Origin: Acidobacteriota bacterium
Lineage (GTDB): Bacteria > Acidobacteriota > Terriglobia > UBA7540
Length of the DNA stretch: 10,177 nucleotides
Reading direction: 5' to 3'
Assembly (NCBI GenBank): GCA_021827245.1
Contig: JAKAWN010000243.1
Location: forward strand, 1-10,177
A model generated the notes under the pieces. It searched no databases. It had not been told where the DNA came from and was given only the letters and a program-made list of their open reading frames with translations. The stretch's first letter is position 1. Each line of letters begins with the position of its first letter. A program made the position numbers and the translations under genes. Shown in pieces: positions 1-5,975 of this stretch.

Positions 1-520
1 CATATTATGTGGCTGATTAAGCAGAACATCATTCAGCCCGCGGACAAAATTTAAGCTTTCCGATGACGATGGAGCGCGTCTTACCCAACCCCTCAAAAAG
101 GTAAAATGAGCGGAGCTTTGACGGGGCGGAAGGGTGAATTCCGGTAATTGAAAGCATCACCGGCTTTCAATTACCTTGCCGCGTTACAATGATTCCTCGC
201 CCATCTTTCTCGCCCAATGAGAAAATTATGTTATTTGAAGTAGATCGGCTGTTTTGTGTCCTGGAGCTCCTTGTTTTCCACATGGCCATTCTCGCGTGTG
301 GGGTTGCCTCGACCTTGCGGTTTGTGAGGGCGGAAATAAGGTCAGCACGCCCTAAGTCAAGGAAGCGCCGGCGTAGGTGAAGAGGGCATGCGGCCCGCTA
401 CCCATCGAGAGAATCTGGTTAAATTCCAACAAAGGTACGTAAAGTTCCACAGATTTCTTTGCAACTCCTGTTGACTCAGAGAGATAAGTTGAATCGGCAG
501 CCACCAAATTTCTGGCCTGT
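1..520. other. No supported gene; left flank of Tn3 remnant
   Basis: I see no convincing gene in these 520 bases on either strand. A 63-codon plus-strand ORF at 189-380 has no good ribosome binding site, a low-complexity basic C-terminus and no recognisable family. A minus-strand frame over roughly the same bases is also open but equally unrecognisable. The one clear structure is the hairpin at 143-175. The stretch lies just outside the 3' end of the Tn3-family tnpA remnant, so it is probably the sequence next to an old transposon end. Confidence 0.6.
143..175. repeat. Perfect 13-bp inverted repeat (hairpin)
   Basis: GGTAATTGAAAGC at 143-155 is exactly matched by its reverse complement GCTTTCAATTACC at 163-175, with a 7-nt loop. 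No U-tract follows on either strand, so it does not look like a standard intrinsic terminator. It could be a protein-binding palindrome, a transposon or MITE end, or a structured RNA. Nothing nearby decides between these. Confidence 0.7.
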
Positions 521-973
521 TTAGGGGGTCAATTTTGGGAGCCGGATTCCGATGCTGTCCCGTAGCTTTTCTTCCGAAAAATCATACTCGCCCAGCAGGT
601 TAAAGTGTCGCCAGGCAGCTGCCGAGCCGTGGGCCACCGCATCGAGAAATGCCTCCCGGTCGGCAGTATCTTTGATCTCCTCCAGCTTCTGTGACAGGTA
701 CAGATAATTCCAGCAGATGATACAGTTCTTGATGAGGCGCTTGCAGGCTTCCTCCATCTCCTGGTCTTCTTGCTCCGCCTGCAGAAACTCCCGCGGATTG
801 CCCACTGAGACAGCCCGTGTAAAGCGGTGCACGTGCTCGATCCGATCCATCTGCTTTTCGATGGCCTGCCTCAGTACCGGATCGTCGATGACCTGGAGGA
901 TAAACAGCGATTTCGGAATCTGTCCAAAGGCCTTCAGGGCCCGATAGAGGGCGTGCTGTTTCGAGTAGGAGTT
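521..973 (-). pseudogene. tnpA: Tn3-family transposase TnpA, C-terminal 150-codon remnant
   Basis: In Tn3-family transposons TnpA is the DDE transposase that performs replicative transposition; full proteins are about 1000 residues. Here only the last 150 codons remain, ending in TAA at 521-523. The frame is open to position 973 and begins within N-SYSKQHALYRALKAFG. It contains stretches typical of the TnpA C-terminus: QHALYRALKAFGQIPKSLF, HRFTRAVSVGNPREF, KNCIICWNYLYLSQ and W-RHFNLLGEYDFS. At 974-976 the frame meets a TAA exactly where the IS1595-family terminal repeat begins, and the sequence beyond the IS (after 2027) does not continue the protein. The gene is therefore truncated and inactive. 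The run of G at 524-528, just inside the stop codon, could be the outer GGGG of a Tn3-type terminal repeat, but no partner copy lies in the window. Confidence 0.9.
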
Positions 974-1006
974 TTATGCTTATCCGGTTGTTTCAGCAAC
1001 CCCCAA
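974..1006 (+). repeat. IS1595 left terminal inverted repeat
   Basis: It begins ttatgcttatccggttg and continues through cagcaa to ccccaa. It matches the reverse complement of 1995-2027 at 32 of 33 positions, with 26 identical bases from the outer end before the single mismatch at 1000. Confidence 0.92.
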
Positions 1007-1027
1007 CAGCTTGTGGTCTGCCTTGGA

Positions 1028-1978
1028 TCAGCGTTTTGAAAACGTCCGCCCGATGTAGATGTCCTTATAGCTCGCGGATTTGTGCCCAGTCCCGAGACCG
1101 AGCAGGATTTGGAATGCAGCCATCGGTTGCTTCCGACGATTATGGCGAAAGACGAATTCATCAAGGTAAGCCTGGAGCCGATCGCTGCCTACGCCGTGAT
1201 GGGTTCCCAGCAACCATTGTTTCAGGTTGCCGATGGCGAGGTCTGCCAAAGGAAGCACAGACTTCGCGCCTTTGTGCAGGTCCGTTCGCGAGGGTTGAAT
1301 GCGGGGCACATGGCGAAACCCAGCCTCCTCCAATCCGCTGAAGCTCTTGAGCCCGTCGGTGTATACGACAGAGCCCAGTGCAACGTTCTGTCGCAGAAAC
1401 ACGATGAGGGTTCCGGCTCTGAAATCAGGGATGACCGCCATGCGAGCGCGCCCGGTCGCACGGCCGCGCTTCTCCACCGCCACCAGGACGAGTGCGGCCT
1501 TCCGGCCCCTGAGTTGTCGGCTTCCCCGGAGGCCCGCTTGGGTACCACCGATCCAGGTGTCGTCCACTTCCACCTCCCCGTGAAGCGGTTCTCGAGCCAG
1601 GTTGACCATGGCTTGCCGCAACTTGTGCAGCATTATCCATGCCGTCTCGTAACGTCGCAGACCGAGTTGGCGCTGCAACAGAAGTGCCGAGACGCCGCGT
1701 TTATCCGTGGTCATCAGGTAGGCCGCCCAGAACCAAACCGTCAACGGCGTTTTCGTGTTATGCAGAATCGTCCCGGCCGTCAGGGAGACCTGATACCGAC
1801 ATCGGGTGCACTGCCAGCGGCGCAGTTTCACGATTTCGTAGGAACGGTGATTCCCGCAGCGTGGGCAAATGAAGCCATCCGGCCAGCGGCACTCTGCCAG
1901 ATACTTTTGGCAAGCTTCTTCCGTAGCGAATATCGACTGGAACTCGCGCAGAGTTTTCGGAAACGGTGGGCGCGGCAC
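1028..1978 (-). CDS. IS1595-family (ISXO2-like) DDE transposase
   Basis: This cut-and-paste transposase acts on the terminal repeats that flank it. The 316-aa product has the N-terminal zinc ribbon of the family (CPRC at 38-41, CTRC at 57-60) followed by SLTAGTI. The core of the DDE_Tnp_IS1595 type follows: first catalytic Asp at residue 139 in EVEVDDTWIGG, second at 208 in VYTDGLKSF, then the family block NLKQWLLGTHHGVG (251-264) and LDEFVFRHNRR (272-282), which carries the third acidic or polar ligand. Length is normal for the family and no frameshift is visible, so it should be active. The start is a GTG at 1976-1978, about 50 bp inside the right terminal repeat. The upstream G-rich AAGGGG/AGGGG sequence is a mediocre ribosome binding site. 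The protein starts with PKTLREFQSIF, the usual N-terminus for this family. Confidence 0.93.
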   Translation of the reverse strand: MPRPPFPKTLREFQSIFATEEACQKYLAECRWPDGFICPRCGNHRSYEIVKLRRWQCTRCRYQVSLTAGTILHNTKTPLTVWFWAAYLMTTDKRGVSALLLQRQLGLRRYETAWIMLHKLRQAMVNLAREPLHGEVEVDDTWIGGTQAGLRGSRQLRGRKAALVLVAVEKRGRATGRARMAVIPDFRAGTLIVFLRQNVALGSVVYTDGLKSFSGLEEAGFRHVPRIQPSRTDLHKGAKSVLPLADLAIGNLKQWLLGTHHGVGSDRLQAYLDEFVFRHNRRKQPMAAFQILLGLGTGHKSASYKDIYIGRTFSKR

Positions 1979-1994
1979 GCCCCTATACTACCCC

Positions 1995-2027
1995 TTGGGG
2001 TTTGCTGAAACAACCGGATAAGCATAA
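1995..2027 (-). repeat. IS1595 right terminal inverted repeat
   Basis: It is the reverse complement of 974-1006 with one mismatch. The outer end reads ...ccggataagcataa on the plus strand. The transposase start codon lies just inside it, so the transposase promoter must lie within or beside this repeat. Confidence 0.92.
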
Positions 2028-2247
2028 GACCGCCTGGGACAGATCACCGGGCGAGAGTCTACAATCTATCTAAACTTGATCTATTAGAGGGGGCGATACA
2101 GTGATCCAGCTCACGGGCGGAGGTGATGCCAGTGAATTCAGACTTCTTTTAATACTCGGTCTTTACCACCGGCTCCAAAAGAATCAGGGTGTGCACAGCT
2201 CTGATGGCCTGTGACTGTGCGAAAATTCTGGCCGGAAACTGTGGCGC

Positions 2248-2613
2248 TCAAAAGAGTGCATGGACAAAATGGCGCAGGACGAAGGTAAGCTTTTCCGGAA
2301 GAAAATGCCGGTGACGGAGTTCTTGAACTTGTTGCAGGATCTGGAGGCTGGTGACCTCACCGTTTACCACCAGGACATTCCCAACTTGGCTCGCTCTGAG
2401 ATTCCTGACTCCCGGAGAAATTCCACAAGGTAGTCCCTTGGCTGTTCTGAGATCCAGAACCAGCCGGTCGCACTGGGCACACCGCTGAAGGGTGTCACGG
2501 GTGCCCGGCGTTACGTCAGCCTCCGATTTGATGAGTCCCAGGACGAGGGAGAGCGCCGCCCGGATAACCGAAGCATTCTCGGTAATTAAGACGCGTCTCT
2601 CCGCTTTGGTCAA
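2248..2613 (-). CDS. Small receiver-like (degenerate response-regulator) protein
   Basis: The predicted 121-aa single-domain protein resembles a CheY-type receiver. It opens with a beta strand RRVLITENASVIRAAL (acid-pocket position partly kept as E12-N13). LVLDLRTAKG places an Asp at the phosphoacceptor position (about residue 54). NVLVVNGE (79-86) occupies the place of the strand-4 Thr/Ser. The usual C-terminal Lys of the active site is not evident, so phosphotransfer may be lost. No output domain is present. I chose the TTG at 2611-2613 because GGGAGGGGG lies about 6 nt upstream and the receiver fold begins at once. A GTG at 2656-2658 would add 15 residues with no obvious function. An ATGATG preceded by AGGAG lies just upstream in another frame and may encode a short overlapping peptide. 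The gene follows the recombinase on the same strand after a gap of about 130 bp. Function is unknown. Confidence 0.55.
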   Translation of the reverse strand: MTKAERRVLITENASVIRAALSLVLGLIKSEADVTPGTRDTLQRCAQCDRLVLDLRTAKGLPCGISPGVRNLRASQVGNVLVVNGEVTSLQILQQVQELRHRHFLPEKLTFVLRHFVHALF

Positions 2614-2747
2614 GGTCCCCCTCCCGTTTGGCTGCCACCTGAAAGGGGCAGCCAACACACATCATCGTACTCTCCTGATGATATCGGCTCAATGGTACGA
2701 AAGTATCAGGGCTATTGAGCTGGCGGCTGGGCCCCAGATAGAAGCAC

Positions 2748-3737
2748 CTAAATCTGGATGCGCTCCACTTCGTCCAAGGTGATCTCGTCGTTCGTGCGGT
2801 CGTAGAGCTTCGTCGTCCTCGGTGACTCATGTGCGGCAATCGCCTGAGCGTTTTCGAGTGTGCCGCCGTTGGCGAGATACGCGGTGATGCCGGTGGCGCG
2901 GAAGGTGTGGCAACAGGTGGATGCCGGCAGGCCCGCGGCGCGCGCCCGGCGTTTGATCATCAGGAACACCTCCACCCGGCTGAGCGGCCGGTCCGTCAAC
3001 TCGCGCCGGCGGTTGAGGCTCCGGAAGAGCGGCTCTTTCGCGCCGTGTTCCTTGAGCCCGGCGGCCCGAAGATAGGCGTCCATATATTCCTGAGCATTGT
3101 GATGGGCCGGCACCTCGTGGCGCTTGCCGCCCTTCTCGTGAAAGCGGAACCAGGAACGGCGCCCGTCATCATAGTAATCGCCGATCCGCATCTTGGTGAC
3201 GGCGCTCACGCGGGCGAAGCTGTAGACCATCACCCCGATCATGGCCCGGTCCCTCAGCCCGGCCATATTGCCGGTCTGGATGGAATCGATCAGCCTGCGG
3301 GCCTGTTCCGGACTGAGCACGGGCGTCTTGCCGCGTCTCACCACATGTTTCGGCCCCCGTACGGCGGCGGCCGGGTTCATGGGGATCACCTGGCTCACCA
3401 CCAGCCAGTCAAAAAGCATCCGGATGGCGGCCAGGTGCTGCTTGACAGAGGGCGGAGCAAGCGGAAGCCTTTCGATGTAGACGGCGACATGGACCGGGCG
3501 GATCGTCTCGAGCGACAGGCCGCGCTCTTCGCACCAGGCGAGAAATTGCCCCACCGCCCGCGCGTAAGCTTCCCGGGTGTTGCGGTTGCGGATCCGCGCC
3601 GCGAAAAACTCGAGGAACTTTTCCGGCGCATCTCCGCCGGCGTCGACGATGAGCGAGGGCAGGGAATGGGCGCTCGCAACCGGGGTGGGGTAGTGACGAT
3701 TCGAAATGATCTCTGCCAAGTGGCGATTTTCTGACAT
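2748..3737 (-). CDS. Tyrosine recombinase / integrase (XerC/D-like)
   Basis: This enzyme is a site-specific DNA recombinase of the phage-integrase family that cuts and rejoins DNA through a covalent 3'-phosphotyrosine. The 329-aa protein has a SAM-like N-terminal DNA-binding domain (about 37-125, with AARIRNRNTREAYARAV and WCEERGLSL). The catalytic domain (about 140-325) shows the full set of residues: R176 in YSFARVSAV, K202/K205 in HEKGGKRHEVP, H277 and R280 in CCHTFRATGITAYL, H303 in AIAAHESPRTT, and the nucleophile Y312 in KLYDR. Arg176 sits in AR rather than the common GLR-[IV], a mild variation. The ATG at 3735-3737 is well supported by GGGAGG 7 nt upstream. The gene begins 30 bp after the abiEii stop in the same direction and may be read from the abiE promoter. 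No att sites could be identified in the window. It could mobilise an integron-like or island element, or act as a resident Xer-type enzyme. Confidence 0.93.
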   Translation of the reverse strand: MSENRHLAEIISNRHYPTPVASAHSLPSLIVDAGGDAPEKFLEFFAARIRNRNTREAYARAVGQFLAWCEERGLSLETIRPVHVAVYIERLPLAPPSVKQHLAAIRMLFDWLVVSQVIPMNPAAAVRGPKHVVRRGKTPVLSPEQARRLIDSIQTGNMAGLRDRAMIGVMVYSFARVSAVTKMRIGDYYDDGRRSWFRFHEKGGKRHEVPAHHNAQEYMDAYLRAAGLKEHGAKEPLFRSLNRRRELTDRPLSRVEVFLMIKRRARAAGLPASTCCHTFRATGITAYLANGGTLENAQAIAAHESPRTTKLYDRTNDEITLDEVERIQI

Positions 3738-3767
3738 CCGCGTTCCTCCCTCTGTTGAATCTCCAGC

Positions 3768-4691
3768 TTACCGGCCCGGTTTCAAGTGATGCGCTTTCCA
3801 AGGCCCGGCCTGGGGCCAGAATCGATTAAACTTCCTACCCGCTCGAACCGCGTGGGCAGGCGGCAGGAGAAACCCCCGCAGGTCCTCCGTCACGCGCTCG
3901 AGGGTCACACCTTCCGCCCCAAGCCCGCTCTTTCTCAGAAACGCCCGCCACTGGGTCGCCTTACTTTCGGCGAATTCGGCTGTCAGGGGTAGGGGATCGG
4001 CGGCGGGCATTTCAGTTTTCTGTCTTCGAAAAGTGGCTTCGATTGCCTGGGCGAGCAGCCGGCCCTCAAACTTGAATTCGCGCCCCAGAATCCACAGGTC
4101 GTAAAAATCCTTCATGCGGCTGTTCGTGAGGCCCAGCTTGACCAGGGCATGAAACTTCTCGGCCACCACGGTCTCGCGCGGGTAGGCTTCGAGGCGTGGC
4201 GCCGGAAAATCGAGCAGCGTGGGATACTCGAGTTTCACCGGTCCAGGCGTAATGGCGTCGCCAAAGCCCACATCAACCTGCAAGGGGATCCGGGCGTTGC
4301 CGAGGCGCGCGAGACACCGCACCCGCACTCCCTGGTAAGCAAGCTCCTCGCGGATCATCTCCGCGCGGACCGCCTTCGGATCAAAAATCAATCCGTCGCT
4401 TTCGACCGGCTGAGCCGAGATTTCGGCAAAAATCTCCTTCATGCCGTCCACCGTCGTTTCCCGCTGGCCGGCCAGGTCGAGATCGCGGGTCGGGCGGTGG
4501 GGATGCCGGGTCCAGAGCTCAAAGAGCAGGGCTCCTTTCAGTACAAAGAGGCCCCGGTATTTTGACCGGCTGAGACGGTAGAGCAGGCGCTCGATCCCGT
4601 AGCGGGTGAGAACCAGCCCGAACTCTTCGTTCCGGGCGCGCGCCAGGTTCATGAGGCGCTGGCGGACAGACGCGGTCAGATTCTTGGTCAC
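3768..4691 (-). CDS. abiEii: AbiEii-type nucleotidyltransferase toxin (type IV TA)
   Basis: AbiEii is the toxin of the AbiE abortive-infection system, a DNA polymerase beta-like nucleotidyltransferase that stops cell growth when not restrained. The 307-aa product shows the family motifs in order: FVLKGALLFEL (49-59), the metal-binding RPTRDLDLAG (67-75, D70 and D72), a further acidic strand LQVDVGFGD (137-145), VAEKFHALV (177-185) and SRMKDFYDLW (191-200, with K194 and D198). All expected catalytic positions are present, so it should be active. The start is taken as GTG at 4689-4691, which overlaps the abiEi stop as GTGA. That gives translational coupling to the antitoxin, as is typical for AbiE pairs. 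An in-frame upstream ATG at 4736 would lie inside abiEi and is unlikely. The C-terminal tail after residue 280 is basic and family-variable. Confidence 0.92.
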   Translation of the reverse strand: MTKNLTASVRQRLMNLARARNEEFGLVLTRYGIERLLYRLSRSKYRGLFVLKGALLFELWTRHPHRPTRDLDLAGQRETTVDGMKEIFAEISAQPVESDGLIFDPKAVRAEMIREELAYQGVRVRCLARLGNARIPLQVDVGFGDAITPGPVKLEYPTLLDFPAPRLEAYPRETVVAEKFHALVKLGLTNSRMKDFYDLWILGREFKFEGRLLAQAIEATFRRQKTEMPAADPLPLTAEFAESKATQWRAFLRKSGLGAEGVTLERVTEDLRGFLLPPAHAVRAGRKFNRFWPQAGPWKAHHLKPGR

Positions 4692-5293
4692 GTGAGAGAC
4701 TCCATATACGGCCGCATCACTTTGGCCACCCGGCAAACCTTCGCCGCCTGCCAGATCTCATCGAGCGTGGCCTTCCTCTGGCGAAAGCAGTCGCGCAGGG
4801 CCTCCAGGGCCACGTCCAGTCCGATCTTGTTCCGGTACTTGAAGCAGTCGGCCACGGTCTTCGCCGGCGTCGTGATGCGCACCGGGATGCCTTCAATGAT
4901 ATGCGGCGCCGCGCCATAATCGAGCGCCGCTCCCGAAAAGCGCACAATGCGCAGGGGCGGATAGTCAATTTTCGGCAGGCGCGCCTTGGTGTCGATGGCG
5001 AGCCACACCTCGTGGGGCAGCTGGGTGGTGAGATCGTGGAAGCGCAGCGCCGAAAGCAGCGCGACCACGCCGTGCGGGACGCGCTTGGCGGCCAGCGCCA
5101 GGTCGTGGTTCTCGGTCACCTCGGCGTCGCTCGCCACGTAAAGCCCCCGGGCGACGCGCCTGACCTTGCCTTGCGCTTCCGCGAGCCGAAGGTACTGGCG
5201 CGGGATCGGGCCGAGGTCGCGCGACCGGAGGATGCCGGCCCGGCGGGCAAACTCGGCCACGCGGTCGGTCACGGAAGGGGAGGCATTACGCAT
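4688..5293 (-). CDS. abiEi: AbiEi-type antitoxin and autorepressor (type IV TA)
   Basis: AbiEi counteracts the AbiEii toxin and represses its own operon by binding inverted repeats in the promoter. The 201-aa protein has an N-terminal winged helix (about 8-55: SVTDRVAEFARRAGILRSRDL, then IPRQYLRLAEAQGKVRRVARG and LYV). The AbiEi antitoxin domain follows, with VVALLSALRFHDLTTQLP, EVWLAIDTKARLPKI, the strand pair IEGIPVRITTPAKTVADCFKY (133-153) and GLDVALEALRDCF. Length and motif order match the family. The ATG at 5291-5293 is only 8 bp from a perfect -10 hexamer, so the mRNA is predicted to be leaderless and no Shine-Dalgarno sequence is expected. The stop overlaps the abiEii start by 4 bp. 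The 28-bp palindrome directly upstream is the probable self-binding site. Confidence 0.92.
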   Translation of the reverse strand: MRNASPSVTDRVAEFARRAGILRSRDLGPIPRQYLRLAEAQGKVRRVARGLYVASDAEVTENHDLALAAKRVPHGVVALLSALRFHDLTTQLPHEVWLAIDTKARLPKIDYPPLRIVRFSGAALDYGAAPHIIEGIPVRITTPAKTVADCFKYRNKIGLDVALEALRDCFRQRKATLDEIWQAAKVCRVAKVMRPYMESLT

Positions 5294-5330
5294 CGTAGGT
5301 AATTATATATATTAACCTACGTATTGTAAA
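5294..5330 (-). promoter_or_regulatory. abiE promoter inside an AbiEi-type operator palindrome
   Basis: Read on the minus strand there is TTTACA (5330-5325), exactly 17 nt, then TATAAT (5307-5302): a near-consensus sigma-70 promoter. The -10 lies between two 7-bp palindrome arms, CGTAGGT at 5294-5300 and ACCTACG at 5315-5321, separated by 14 AT-rich bases. A protein bound to both arms would cover the -10 and start site, which fits AbiEi autorepression. The expected transcription start falls at about 5293-5296, at or next to the ATG. Confidence 0.82.
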
Positions 5331-5364
5331 GATCCGGGCCCGCCCCGCCGAGGCCTAGAGACTC

Positions 5365-5386
5365 TAACATAAAGGACGTTATGTTA
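5365..5386. promoter_or_regulatory. Palindrome, candidate operator upstream of zinc-finger gene
   Basis: TAACATAA (5365-5372) and TTATGTTA (5379-5386) form perfect 8-bp arms around a 6-nt spacer. It lies between the two divergent promoters, upstream of the -35 box for the gene at 5436. Its sequence differs from the AbiE palindrome, so a different protein probably binds it. Confidence 0.6.
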
Positions 5387-5399
5387 TATAAATAACGAC

Positions 5400-5430
5400 T
5401 TGACTTATATAAACCACAAGTGGTTATATT
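5400..5430 (+). promoter_or_regulatory. Putative promoter with internal palindrome for zinc-finger gene
   Basis: TTGACT at 5400-5405 is a good -35. The -10 is less certain: TATATT at 5425-5430 gives a 19-bp spacer, and TTATAT at 5424-5429 gives 18 bp. The spacer holds a 14-bp palindrome with 6-bp arms, AACCAC at 5412-5417 and GTGGTT at 5420-5425, a likely repressor site. The ATG at 5436 is only 5 nt past this -10, so the transcript would be leaderless or nearly so. Confidence 0.6.
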
Positions 5431-5435
5431 AAGGC

Positions 5436-5975
5436 ATGAACAAAGAAGAGCCTTTCCTTTATGAGTGCCCCGGCTGCCATACCAAGATCAAGGTCGCTGA
5501 GGTGGTTGCCGAGATCCCGGATGAAATCTTGCGCGTTGAGTTGGCCCGGCGCAACGGACGCCGTCAGACCCCGCATCGCGGCCCAGGGCGTCCCGTCGTT
5601 AGACGCTGTCCAGGCTGCGATCAGGAGATGTCGAGCGCGGAATTACGCGAGCACCGGGTCGGATGCGTGCACGACCGGCTTCAGAGCTTGCGCGGTTTCA
5701 CGATTCGGCTGGAGCCTAAAGATCCGGACCCTTATCCGGACTTCGCGATCAACGAAGTGCATGCTGAGCGGGTCAAATTCGAGAAACTATCCAACGAGCA
5801 GCAACTTGAAGTGGAATTGCAGAAGGTTGCGGAAATCACCCCCAGTCCCCAGGAACACCTGGCCCGCATCCGCCTGTACGGACACGTCACATGGGATGAA
5901 AACAGCCAGATCTGGCGCTTTGTACCCTCCGTGCTTGGTCGGCCTGCGCTCACGGGAACTCTTCATCTTCGCTGA
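5436..5975 (+). CDS. Zinc-finger protein with AT-hook-like motif, unknown function
   Basis: I do not recognise a named family for this 179-aa protein. It has two cysteine clusters. The first is a CPGC knuckle at 11-14 (YECPGCHTK). The second is a C2HC finger: C58 and C61 in RRCPGCDQEM, then H73 and C77 in LREHRVGC. Between them lies a basic segment LARRNGRRQTPHRGPGRPV (36-54) whose GPGRP resembles an AT-hook core. This suggests DNA binding, and the gene's own upstream region is AT-rich and palindromic, so autoregulation is plausible. The C-terminal half (about 85-179) is acidic to mixed, probably helical around 107-133, without known motifs. The gene is divergent from abiEi, and its last 26 bp overlap the end of the ImmA-type peptidase gene on the other strand. 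The 182-codon plus-frame ORF over the same bases is a shadow. Confidence 0.72.
   Translation: MNKEEPFLYECPGCHTKIKVAEVVAEIPDEILRVELARRNGRRQTPHRGPGRPVVRRCPGCDQEMSSAELREHRVGCVHDRLQSLRGFTIRLEPKDPDPYPDFAINEVHAERVKFEKLSNEQQLEVELQKVAEITPSPQEHLARIRLYGHVTWDENSQIWRFVPSVLGRPALTGTLHLR

Larger units (their letters stand above)
974..2027 (-). mobile_element. Complete IS1595-family insertion sequence
   Basis: The element is 1054 bp long and bounded by 33-bp inverted repeats that differ at one position. It contains one intact transposase gene on the minus strand that fills nearly all of it. It interrupts or abuts the Tn3 tnpA remnant on the left. The flanking 8-mers (966-973 taggagtt; 2028-2035 gaccgcct) do not match, although IS1595-family insertion normally leaves an 8-bp target duplication. 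Either a deletion or recombination followed insertion, or the outer ends differ slightly from my placement. Confidence 0.9.

Noticed and set aside
189..380. 63-aa plus-strand ORF
   Set aside because: No ribosome binding site, no recognisable family, and a low-complexity Arg-rich end. An opposite-strand frame is also open, so the openness is not informative.
1082..2008. 308-codon plus-strand ORF
   Set aside because: It lies antisense to the clear IS1595 transposase and has no family features.
966..2035. 8-bp target site duplication for the IS
   Set aside because: Flanking 8-mers taggagtt and gaccgcct do not match, and shifting the element ends by a few bases does not produce a match.
2028..2247. 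Continuation of the Tn3 tnpA or another gene right of the IS
   Set aside because: Frames are interrupted by stops and show no TnpA-like residues. Nothing else recognisable is present.
2829..3734. 301-codon plus-strand ORF
   Set aside because: It is the antisense shadow of the GC-rich tyrosine recombinase gene, whose catalytic residues are all identifiable.
4149..4565. 138-codon plus-strand ORF
   Set aside because: Antisense to abiEii, where all family motifs are on the minus strand.
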